DNA of 64,000 nt from Eonycteris spelaea. Its lineage: Eukaryota; Chordata; Mammalia; Chiroptera; Pteropodidae. Location of the stretch: contig PUFA01000086.1 in NCBI GenBank assembly GCA_003508835.1, forward strand, positions 806,001-870,000, written 5' to 3'. This document shows positions 23,743 through 33,036 of the stretch, piece by piece. The notes beneath the pieces are model-generated. The model did not search any database, was not told the origin of the DNA, and saw only the letters and a list, made by a program, of their open reading frames with translations. Made by a program: the position numbers and the translations under genes. Every line of letters starts with the position of its first letter. Positions within the stretch are counted from its first letter, which is position 1.

Positions 23743-24324
23743 AAGGTGTTCAACAATTTCAAGTAAAAGAAGAACCGTTGTTTCTATCCAGAAGTTTTTT
23801 GTATGTTGATTTACCTATGATTTATATTTTTGTCTTCCTGTTCTTTAGAGAGGAGGGGGCAAATTAAACACTATGAGCAATGAGGGGAAAAATAAAGTTT
23901 CTAGTAGTTGATGAGCACTATAGTGCTCAGTTAATTGGATATGTGACTAAGAGGTAGAAAGTCAGGTGCCAATTAATGTGTGCCTGGAGAAGGACTAATC
24001 ACTGGATAATATTCGCTGGACCACAAAGCAGGGTTATGCAAGACTGACTTGCTGTTGGAAAAAGAAGTGTATTGCACTTTCTCCAAGGTCATTGCTTACC
24101 ACAGGTACACACTATTGATAGAGTACGCTGCATAGTCTTTTTCTTCCAGGAAAAGAGGTGGCTCATAAATAAAATATAGGCTGGTAAATATATTTTTGTT
24201 TTAATAATGCCACTGTAGAGAAAACTACTTCTAACTCATAGGTTTCAAAACACTATGAGTATCAATTCTTTGCACTTAGCTGATCTTAACTCATCCCCCT
24301 TTCCTCTTAGTTTATTATAATCTG
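23743..24324. other. Unique segment containing an 18-bp perfect palindrome
   Basis: No transposon is recognised between the MIR and the following L2. The segment holds the exact palindrome 'tgagcactatagtgctca' at 23912-23929. No open frame of note. Confidence 0.5.
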
Positions 24325-24691
24325 TTACATCATTACAATCCAGCCAAACTGGTCTTTATTTCTCAGACCAGCTTCTAAGCCTTTGCATTTTTTCTATCAT
24401 CTTCCCATGAACTCCTCCACCCATGCCAAATTCCCACAACTAACTCTTAATCATCACATAATCCTTTAAGTTGTTGTTCACAGAAACTTTTCCTGACTTC
24501 ATAATCTAATTTTACTGTCTCTGCCCAACCCAACAAGATTCTATTTGTTTTATTGTTTTTTATTAAAATGTGAAATGATCATATTTATATAAGAACATGT
24601 TTATCATGTTTCCTTGTATTGTTCACATACTCTATACCTGCGCTTCATCAGTTAAGGCTCAATTAATATATTGTTGAATGAATGAATAAAC
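24325..24691 (+). mobile_element. L2 (LINE-2) 3' end, sense
   Basis: The fragment tracks the L2 3' terminus: 'aatccagccaaactggtctt', 'tctaagcctttgcatttttt', 'aacttttcctgacttcataa', then the terminal 'ggctcaattaatatattgtt' followed by 'gaatgaatgaata'. The final GAATGAATG-type ending is diagnostic for L2. The body matches cagccacactggcct ... ctttgcacttgctgttcc ... aggcgctcaataaatatttgttgaatg. Confidence 0.8.
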
Positions 24692-24968
24692 AATGGATCA
24701 GAAGGAAATGAGCAAAAAAATAATAGATTTTATATTGTGCTTTGTCCTGATATCAGACAGACCTGCCTTGTAGAGATTCTTATGGCAATCAAAGTCCCAG
24801 ATCACTTTTCTTCACTCTTCTAATTTACCATTTGGTCTTTAATCTGTCAGATTCAGCTTTTAAACATTAATTTTTGAGCTGTATCTTTTATTTAGTGATT
24901 GCAGTTCCCTCTCGATTATTTCTGTATTCTAGTATTTCATAAAATGTTTAAACACCGACCTCCCCCCA

Positions 24969-25001
24969 CAAAACAAAAAACAAAACAAAACAAAACAAAA
25001 C
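24969..25001. repeat. (AAAAC)n simple repeat
   Basis: Six or so CAAAA units with one longer A run. The 60-codon open frame that spans it is not a gene. Confidence 0.9.
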
Positions 25002-25389
25002 TTGATATTTTTATTCTTATAATACTGTTTGGAAATAAACCTAAATTTTATCATTTTTATTCACATTTTCCAGGTTACTGATGCAGCTGAGACATTCCTA
25101 TGCTTTGCCAGAAATTTGTTTTTACCTAAAAGATAATCTGAACCCTGAAGTTCTTACACAGTTTCCTGGCAGCATACCTTAAACATAGCTGTGGGAAAAC
25201 TGAAGACTGAAATATGGAAAGGAACATAGGCAGGTTCTCAGGCTTGAAGGCCCGCCCTTTCTCTTCCTAACAACTCCCCTGTCCCTACGTGCTCATTTCC
25301 ATTTCTTCTCTCCCCTTCTCTCCCATCCAGGGCATCATTCAAAGCTTTGTCCTGCTTCTCTAGCCTAATTAACTTCAATTATCCCTTTC
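25002..25389. other. Unclassified higher-GC segment
   Basis: From about 25080 to 25370 the sequence is richer in C and G than its surroundings and includes a pyrimidine-rich part ('ttcttctctccccttctctc'). No element or exon could be identified. Confidence 0.4.
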
Positions 25390-26639
25390 TTTTCCAATTC
25401 TTCTGAAATGACTCAAGCCAAAATAACTAAAATTGATTATATTTACCTTTCTTTTTCTTAAATTCCCATTTTATTCCATTTTAAAATTTTTTTTATTTTT
25501 AACATTTCTTTATTTTTATAATTCATTGTCTATAGATTCTTGTCTTTTCAATTATCACATTATCCAGTTTTAAATGTTTTGTTTTATTGAGTTAGGTCTC
25601 ATCTCTCCTTTATCTTAATTATATCTTAATTTTATATCTTTTGTGCTCTATACATTTCAATAACAATTTATCATTCCAAATATGTTAATATTTATGAAAA
25701 TCATTTAAAATTATGCCAGATATCTGTATATATACACATAGATATCTCTATTTGTTAAAATGTGCATGACTGCAATTTTTTCTCTTTAACAACAATTTTC
25801 TTTAATCTTACTTTTTTAGTCTATTTCAAACTTTAACCATCTACTTAACACTCTCCCTCTTTGTTCCACTGAATCCTATATAAATGTATTCCAACATAAA
25901 CATACATAGAACTAAATTAATATACATGCACATAACACAAATTTGTTTAGCCTCCTATTATGCTGAATCTGGTCCTGAATCATCTAAATCTACAGAAAGA
26001 GGTAATGACATCTTGCCCTCTGAAATCATGCATGTGCTAGAGCTGGAGCCAATGATTGCTTTCTGTGGCTACTGCCGCAAAGCAGTCACTGGAACATAGG
26101 AATAAAGTCAACAGTGGATGCACCCAAAGTTAAAAAGGTCTTAAGAGTTAATGTGTGGGGAGTCTGAAAGGTGTGGCTCACAGCAGCAGTGTGGCCACAA
26201 TGATAAAAGGAGGCCATAATACTTTGAAAATCTTTCCATCTATTCATATAATTGTAAAGAAACTTACAACTATATATTTTGCAGTCATTTTTAGTGTACA
26301 TATTTTTTCTGTTTTAATAATAAAAGTTCCTCAAAGATATTTATATTCCATTTTCGTATCTGCCACTGATCTAATTCTATGCATAGACGATAATAGGTGC
26401 TAAATTATATGACAAAAGAACAAACCGTAGTATGCTATTATTTGAATTTTAATCCACTATAGTTGCTTACTTTGCACCAATTGTGATAAATGTGATACAT
26501 GATATGAAGAAGGAAGAGGTCACATGTACAATAAATGAATCAGTTAAAATCTAAATATTCAATATTACATCAAAGTCTTAGTCCAGAGTATGTCTCTAAT
26601 CATCTGCATGAGTGCCTTGGGAATGATAAAAAACCTGTC
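25390..26639. other. T-rich then anonymous DNA
   Basis: 25390-25870 shows a strong T excess, which may be an antisense ancient L1 body but has no diagnostic motif. 25950-26220 has better complexity and no assignment. Overlapping short open frames at 25884-26403 run on both strands and are not supported as genes. Confidence 0.4.
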
Positions 26640-26775
26640 TAGGTCTCAAATTTTCTGTGCTTATAGTAATATTGATGCTAATCTATATTTAAGAGGACTG
26701 TAATGATGATTAAGAGGATCATGCATGTAAAATGCTTAGCTTTCACACATTCCCACATAATAAATGTTGCTGGAC
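26640..26775 (+). mobile_element. MIR SINE, sense
   Basis: 'aggtctcaaattttctgtgc', 'gaggactgtaatgatgatta', 'agaggatcatgcatgtaaaa' and 'tgcttagctttcacacattc' match the sense MIR 3' half (gttgtgaggattaaatgagataatgcatgtaaagcgcttagcacag). The 3' end continues with 'cataataaatgttgctgg', equivalent to the MIR tail. Confidence 0.7.
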
Positions 26776-27401
26776 ATCCAATAAACACCTAATAAATATT
26801 ATTTGATGTTTTTGTTTACACAATTATAACATTGCATATAAATTTAAAGTTACCATATTTTGCAATTGTCTCTAATAAGAAAGATAAAGGAATAGAATAA
26901 TAATATCATGAAACTATTGCTCAAATTTTATTCTTTAAAGCAAATGTTTTTGAATGCAGTATCATGTAATAAAATGAAAAAAGAATTGAGAAAATTAGTA
27001 TTAATTCCTTTCCTCCATAGTTCCAGTCTTTAGCTCTATTACACATTATATCACCATAGAGTTTAATGTAATAATAAAAATAATAGAATACCCATAAAGT
27101 GAAGCACTAATAGTCTCATTTGATTTCTAGAGATATCAAGCTTTTTGGAAATTTTCTTTTCAATTTCCTCAACCATTACTGCATTAAATAGTCTCAGTTA
27201 ATCAATCTGTGCAAGGAGAAGTAACACAAGCACAAGGTGCATGAAAATATTTATTGACATCATTACTCAAATAGCATGTTTCCTAAACTGACTGGGTTTT
27301 TAACATTACAAAGGCTGTGCATTTGAAATCTGAAGGCCTACACTTACTATTGCCCACTTATCTGCATAACTTACAGCAATGCCTTACTTAGTTTCTGTTA
27401 C
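26776..27401. other. Anonymous AT-rich DNA
   Basis: No gene or confident element recognised. Confidence 0.5.
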
Positions 27402-28080
27402 TGCTGGGCTTTTGTGAAATCTGGCATCATCTGAGCAGCAATGGGGAGGACAGTGGTGTTGCGTGTTGTCCCTGGGTGCTTCCCCGTGGACACAGCAAAA
27501 ATTATAGGTCAGGGAGATTTAGAAGTAAGATTTATTGAAAATACATTTTAAAAGGAGACAGGCAAGGCTAAGCAAGCCTGCAGCCCTGTGGAATTTGGGA
27601 GGTGAAGAGATAAGATGAGCATGCCCCAAGGGAGAATGGGTTTTCAGTAAGGAGAACTGTAACCAAGCAGAAGTGGGAAGGTCTGTTTATGTTGGGGCCA
27701 TGATGGGAGGTCCTAGATGATCTGTTTATGAGGTTACCTTGACTGACAGTTGGCTGCTATATACTTTGTCTACTGCACATTTGCTTACCCAGAATTCAGC
27801 TTGTTATAATTAGATTCATAAACTTCCAGGCATAAACATAGTATTATAATGACAGCATAATGAGCATTAGATTATGGGCAGATTAGGGTGGTGCTTCTGC
27901 ACAGGCTTCTGTAGCTGGTTTAGCCCACAGCTTTTTTGGACTTTGTGCTCTGGGATTTGAGATAATTTATAACCCTAAAAAGGAGGTATATCTGGGAGGT
28001 CCTTAAGGTAAGTCTCAGGGAAGTTTCTACAGTTAGAGAGCTGGGCCTTCTCTCCTGTTGCTCATGCCTGACTAACTACA
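27402..28080 (-). mobile_element. Solitary endogenous-retrovirus LTR, antisense
   Basis: This block of about 670 bases stands out by its higher GC. Read on the minus strand it begins 'tgtagttagtcaggcatgag' at 28080, continues through a U3-like region, and shows an AATAAA polyadenylation signal near 27531-27536. A U5-like part follows ('ctgacctataatttttgctg', 'tgtccacggggaagcacc') and it ends 'ccagatttcaca' near 27413, or slightly further out at 27402. TG...CA ends, size and signal position fit a class I (gamma-type) LTR. No gag, pol or env sequence lies on either side, so it is a solo LTR. A target duplication could not be confirmed (candidate 'gtta' versus 'gtaa', one mismatch). The plus strand carries a consensus-like splice donor 'aaggtaagt' at 28005-28013, probably by chance. 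Confidence 0.65.
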
Positions 28081-28431
28081 TAACATTTACACATCCATAA
28101 AATAAAATGTAAAACAAAAGTAATTCAGGTTTCTACTCAAAGTCAGATGAGCTGATACTATAAAACAGCCAACTTCAATTTTTTTTTTTTATAATAAAGA
28201 CATGCAATGTATACTATGAAAGGTTAGAAAATATGGATTCTAACTATATTTGCACATAAATGCCAACAAAAATTAGTTTAATAAATACATTTGATAAGAA
28301 AAATAGGAAATAGGGAAGTAAAATAAAACAATTAAAAAGTTATGGGCCAAAAATAGCTCATAGATATTAGATTTTGCAGGTAAGAGCTTTCTGATGAACT
28401 AAGAATATTTAATGGCTTATTTTGTTTAATA

Positions 28432-28660
28432 AAAATAATAATAGCAAATATTTGTGGACACCATAATGAGACTTATGTGTATCATCTCATTTATCCGCAA
28501 AACAACCAATGAAATACAAACTAACCTGAACCCCATAATTCAGAGTCCCATATAGGGTTTACGATATCTAAGGTTCAGAGTGTTTGTTTCAGTTGCCTAT
28601 ATGCGCACTTGGGAAATTGCTAATTTAAATCTGGGCTCTGTGATTACAAAGTCCATGCTC
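28432..28660 (-). mobile_element. MIR SINE, antisense, near full length
   Basis: The plus strand reads 'aataataatagcaaatattt', 'tatcatctcatttatccgca', 'aaacaaccaatgaaatacaa', 'aaatctgggctctgtgatta' and 'caaagtccatgctc'. This is the full antisense MIR order (aataataatagctaacattt ... actcatttaatcctcacaacaacc ... tggagtccatgctc). About 230 bases, close to the full element. Confidence 0.8.
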
Positions 28661-30547
28661 ATAATAATTATGGTTTACCATGCAAGTATATGTTTTTATT
28701 AAGTGAAAAAGTATATTATTAAGTGGCCCTAATAATATTCTGAATAATACTTGCTAAAACTTAGGATATCTAGGCATGTTTATAAATAAAGTTCTTTCCT
28801 CTAGCCAGGAAACTCATTATTCTAAGTGATGCCATAGTTCGTCTGAACATCCCTAATTCTTCTGTCCTTTCTCTCACATTTCAATTCTGAAACAATATAT
28901 CTGTCCCTTGCCATGTTAGTAGTGAGAATAAATTTCACAACAACACTAAAACTATAATACAACAAAATTTTATTGTGCTTTTTACCTCTGACTAGTTATA
29001 AGGCACCGAAAAATAGATGGAATGACTTTTTTTTTTTCTGTAAAATGTGTGTATGGATGTGTGTATGCATTTCTTTTGAAGAGGGCATATTTTTGTATTA
29101 CTAAATTTAATTACCAGATTTACAGAAAAGCTGAACAACAGATATGTGTAAACATTATAAATCACATTAAAGTGTTCAAATCAACCTGTTTATTTCATTT
29201 GATAGCATTACAAGTCAAGCTCCTTATAAAACTGTCCAAATTATTGCTACATTCACACATACTTCATAATCTGACACTCAGAAAGATTCATGTTTCTAAG
29301 GCTACGAAGATATTAGAAGATAAACAATGATGAAAAAATATGACATTTTTCATGAAAGGCTGTTGGCTTGAATATTTCATGTTTTGCTGGGAATAAGTCA
29401 GGATATTAAAAATTCTAAATTCATACATTTTAGATGATGTAATCCAGAATCAAGTGATATAATATGGTGTTATGCCATGAACAGGTAATAGATCCTAATT
29501 CCCAAGTTTCTAAAGCTGTGAGATCGAAGTAGATGAGCACTTTGAGAAAACACTAGGTACCATAAATACATACTGCAAGAATATTGTTATAGAAACATTC
29601 TTGAAAGCAAAGACTCTCTCAAATTCTTTTTGACTCTTTCTAGGACATACACACATGGTAATCATGTAGGTTTAGGTTGGGTTTACCTTTCAAAAGGACT
29701 TAATGGACTGATTTCTCTTTTTACAGATTTAGTGATTACCTAACATCTACAGACAAATGTATAGCCTGCCTCTACTTTATAGACATGTTACTGACACATA
29801 AATACCATGTTTAGAAGCACTCCCATGCAACATTGAAAATCACCCATATGCTCACACAAACACATACACAATATAATCTCTATTATACACTTGAGGGAAA
29901 AACAACAACAACAAAAAAAACTAAGTTCAGTGTTATTCATTAATAAGTGTTTAGTTTTCTAAGACTGGGGCTCTGTTTCCTAAAATAGAGCCTTTTGCAC
30001 TGAGTGGACATAAATATAAAATAAAACCTAAAGCTGTTAAGAGCATGTTTTTCTCCAAAGGTATTGTGATCCAAAAACCTAGGATGTCAAAAGTAAATCA
30101 AACATAATATAGTAATAAGTTTTCATTTACTTTTGATTCTCTTCATCAACAAAGCTTTATGTAATTCTCATAGCATCAATTTATACCTGGAAAACAAATG
30201 TAAACAAACACATTTTAACTGTGAGTGAAAATTACAAAGGCGCTAAATTATTCTCATTTGAGACTTCATAAGCATTGTGCTTATTTTTGAATGAATTTTT
30301 AACAGGCTCTCAAACAATTCTTACAACTGATAGAAACTTTGTAATATATCTCAAGGAGATGTATTTTCCCTTATTATCAGTCCACTTCCTGAATGCCAAC
30401 AGTAAAACATCTTGACAAAAAGTGAAAATATTCAACAAGCTAATTGGAAGGACTGATTATAGGAAGCTTAGCAAGTGCATATATCTATAGATATGTACAA
30501 ATGTGAGACATCAAACAAATGAGAATAACAATGTTAAATATAAGTTA
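28661..30547. other. Anonymous AT-rich DNA
   Basis: No gene or confident element. The 102-codon plus-strand open frame at 29022-29330 has no recognisable domain; part of it ('aattaccagatttacagaaa') faintly resembles the ancient repeat called at 48880-49150. Confidence 0.45.
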
Positions 30548-31100
30548 GATCATGTCACTCTCCTGGTTTCTTACTGCATTTAAATAAATTCAAATTCCTT
30601 ACCTAGTCCTAAAATTCCCGGCCTATCACTCTGACCTTATCTCCTACCATCTAATTCCACCTCACATTCATTGACTTTCACCCACACTGATCTGAATTGC
30701 CCCTCAAATTGTCAAGCTCATGCTCCCCTTTCTTCTGACCAGAAAGCTTAACACCCACTCTTCTCTCCAATTTTGTAAGGCTGACATCCACATCATTCAG
30801 ATTTTAGCTCAAACGTTATCTCTTCATAAATGTCATCTTGTATGACTCAGTACTAAGGTGACTTCAGTGCTTTTCAGTCATTCTCCATAATATCTTTCTC
30901 TATGTTTTTACTGTCTTCAAAAGACTGTAAATGATCTTATTGACGTATTTCTTCACTTCACTTCATTAACTGTTTCACCACTGTACTTTAAAAACCAAGA
31001 GAGCAGGGGCCTTATTTTTTCCCATACCTCTGTGCTCAGCACTTAGAAGAGGTCCTAGTTCTTATAAGAACTCAAAAATATTGGTTAAATAAGTGAAATA
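30548..31100 (+). mobile_element. L2 (LINE-2) 3' fragment, sense
   Basis: A well-preserved order of L2 landmarks: 'tcatgtcactctcctggttt', 'cattcagattttagctcaaa', 'cgttatctcttcataaatgt', 'gagagcaggggccttatttt' and 'ctctgtgctcagcacttaga'. These match the L2 3' region (catgtcactcccctgctt ... ttaggtctcagctcaaatgtcacct ... gagggcagggacc ... ccagcgcctagaacagtgc). It is the longest and clearest L2 copy in the window. Confidence 0.85.
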
Positions 31101-31440
31101 ACAAAAATAATAAATTCTTAGACTGCTGCTAAGGAAAATTATACCTCAGTTAATACATGTGAATCAGTTTCTATATTGTTTATACTATTTAGTTTCTATT
31201 AATTTTCAGTTTTTTCCTCTCATTTCTAACCTTAAAAATTCTCTGGACTATTCTCAAGCATATATTGTTTTAGATTGACTAAGAATAATTTGATCATCTA
31301 TTTTAAAAATAATCATATTGTGTTTGTTATTTAACTTATGTTACTGTTATTGATTGGTTTGGGAGAAAAAAAAGGTCGCTTTATACCTATGAGTCTTCTT
31401 ATACAAAAAGTGTTATGATTTATCAGTTTTCACTTATGTT

Positions 31441-31522
31441 TGTCACATTTTTTTTTCAGTTTTACTTATAAGCAATTTACTTGTCACATTTTTTTGCAAT
31501 TTTACTTATAAGCAATTTGCTT
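31441..31522. repeat. 41-bp tandem duplication
   Basis: Two adjacent copies beginning 'tgtcacatttttttt' and ending 'cttataagcaattt', with unit length 41 and a few differences in the T run. Confidence 0.85.
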
Positions 31523-31852
31523 ATTATGTTTTAAATGAATTAACTAACATATAGGACATACTTTTTTCTTTTTTTTAGAAATTTTCTCTTAAGTATGGTT
31601 CTCTCTTATTTGTTCTTTAATATCCTTTTTTTTTATCAGACTAGAGGTGTGCCACTTTAATTTTTAACTAAAGAATAAATTCTTAGATTAATCAGTTCTG
31701 TGTTTGCCTTTTTAACTAATTGATTTATATTTTTTATTATTTGTTACTAATTTTTCTTGATTCTTGAGATTGTTTTATTTTCTAAGCTCTTTATATGAAT
31801 AAAAGATAATACATTTTATTATTCTTATAATATTAGAAATGTGTTTCTGATT

Positions 31853-31904
31853 AGAGTTGTACTGTATATAAAGATGATAGAGTTGTACTGTATATAAAGA
31901 TGAT
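31853..31904. repeat. 26-bp perfect tandem duplication
   Basis: Two identical adjacent copies of a 26-base unit that begins 'agagttgtactg' and ends 'aaagatgat'. Complete identity suggests a recent duplication compared with the old L1 around it. Confidence 0.95.
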
Positions 31905-32114
31905 ATGCAATGTTCTCTGTATCACATTTTACAAATATTCTGGTATTGTACTGAGTTTCCTCTATTCTCAAAAGTAACTTTCTTTTTATTTTTATAGATT
32001 ATATTAGTTTTGTTTGTTAATGATTATAAATTTAGTTTAAGTTTTATGACATTTTCTTTGTAATAAATGTTTTCAAAATTAGTGGATAAGAACAGAATTA
32101 TTTATTCTAAAAAT

Positions 32115-32120
<6 letters not shown>

Positions 32121-32145
<25 letters not shown>
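32121..32145. repeat. (TG)n microsatellite
   Basis: Twelve uninterrupted TG units following an AT-rich stretch. Confidence 0.95.
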
Positions 32146-32210
32146 ATACATTTTCTATTGTCTTACATTTGAGGTAAAGCCCCAAATCTGAGTAAAATTG
32201 ATTATAAATA

Positions 32211-32381
32211 CAGTTAACCTTCAAATAACATGAGAGTAAGGAATGTGGATGTGGCACAATCAAAAATCCATGTATAATTTAAATTGGAACACCACACATC
32301 TAGTTTCCCAACTGTGGATCAAGACACAGTTGTGTAAGTGGACCTGCTCAGCTCAAACTCCTGTTGTTCAAGGGTTAACAG
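32211..32381. mobile_element. MER2/Tigger-like non-autonomous DNA transposon
   Basis: A 171-bp element with terminal inverted repeats. The left end is 'cagttaaccttcaaataaca', and the right end read on the minus strand is 'ctgttaacccttgaacaaca'. Both resemble the MER2/Tigger end (cagttgacccttgaacaaca). It is flanked on both sides by TA (32209-32210 and 32382-32383), the target duplication of the Tc1/mariner-pogo superfamily. The internal phrase 'gtgtaagtggacctgctcag' fits the antisense of the same family's 'gcgtgggtccacttat'. No transposase coding region is present, so it was moved by an enzyme supplied in trans. The short open frame at 32243-32470 crosses its end and is not a gene. Confidence 0.75.
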
Positions 32382-32510
32382 TACCAACATCTAGAGAGGT
32401 GCTAAAAAATATAGAGAGGGCATTAAAAGATAAGAAACCATTCCAGCAACAACTATGCCATCCTGATTAAATGAAAATATGTTTCCATCCAATAAAATTC
32501 CTCATAGAGA

Positions 32511-32515
32511 CTGGG
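32511..32515. repeat. Target-site duplication, left copy
   Basis: Five bases 'ctggg', identical to 33032-33036 on the other side of the MLT1-type LTR. Confidence 0.85.
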
Positions 32516-33031
32516 TGTATTAGTTTTCTATAGTTACCATAATAAATTACCATTAGCAAGTCATCTTAAAGCAACAAAACTTTATTATATTAAAGTCCTG
32601 TAAGTTAGAAGTCTGGCAGAGTTCTCACTGGGCTACAATCAAGGTGCTGAAAAGGCTACATTCCCTTCTGCAGGCTGTGGGGAAGAAGAATCTGCTTGCT
32701 ATTCCTATGCCCACAGGCCACCCACATTCCTTGGCTCATGACCTCCCTTTCTCTATCTTCAGAGTCAGCAAGGGTGGGTCAAGTCCATTCTACACTTCAC
32801 ATATTTCCTCCTTCTTATTCTGTCATCTCATCTCTCTCTGATGACAGCTAAGACAGGTTCTCTACTTTTAAGGACTTGTGGGCCCACCAGATATTACAGG
32901 ATAAATCCCTCATCTCATTATCTTTATCCTTAGTCACACTTGCAAAGTCCCTGACCAAGTAATGTAATATATTCAACACTTCCAGGATGAGGACATGGAT
33001 ATCTTTGTGAGTCATTATTCTACCTTCCATA
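32516..33031 (+). mobile_element. MLT1-type (MaLR) solitary LTR, sense, complete with target duplication
   Basis: Begins with 'tgtattagttttctatagtt' and follows the MLT1 layout: 'aaagcaacaaaactttatta', 'taagttagaagtctggcaga', 'ttctcactgggctacaatca', 'acattccttggctcatgacc', 'ttttaaggacttgtgggccc', 'tgaggacatggatatctttg', ending 'attctaccttccata'. The same five bases, 'ctggg', lie directly before the first base (32511-32515) and directly after the last (33032-33036), which is the expected 5-bp duplication for an ERVL/MaLR insertion. At 516 bp it is a complete solo LTR. It belongs to the same family as the antisense copy at 15121-15674. Open frames at 32644-32841 and 32848-33030 lie within it and are not genes. 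Confidence 0.88.
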
Positions 33032-33036
33032 CTGGG
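33032..33036. repeat. Target-site duplication, right copy
   Basis: Five bases 'ctggg' directly following the LTR, matching the left copy exactly. Confidence 0.85.

Larger units (their letters stand above)
31190..32095 (-). mobile_element. Ancient L1 ORF2 fragment, antisense, with internal duplications
   Basis: A strongly T-rich block whose wording ('attttctcttaagtatggtt', 'ctctcttatttgttctttaa', 'tttttcttgattcttgagat') resembles the antisense of an old L1 ORF2 region upstream of the reverse transcriptase. Coding capacity is gone. Two local tandem duplications (31441-31522 and 31853-31904) lie inside it. Assignment rests on pattern memory plus strand bias. Confidence 0.5.

Noticed and set aside
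28005..28013. Consensus splice donor 'aaggtaagt'
   Set aside because: Lies inside an antisense LTR with no exon-like partner; a nine-base match is expected by chance in 64 kb.
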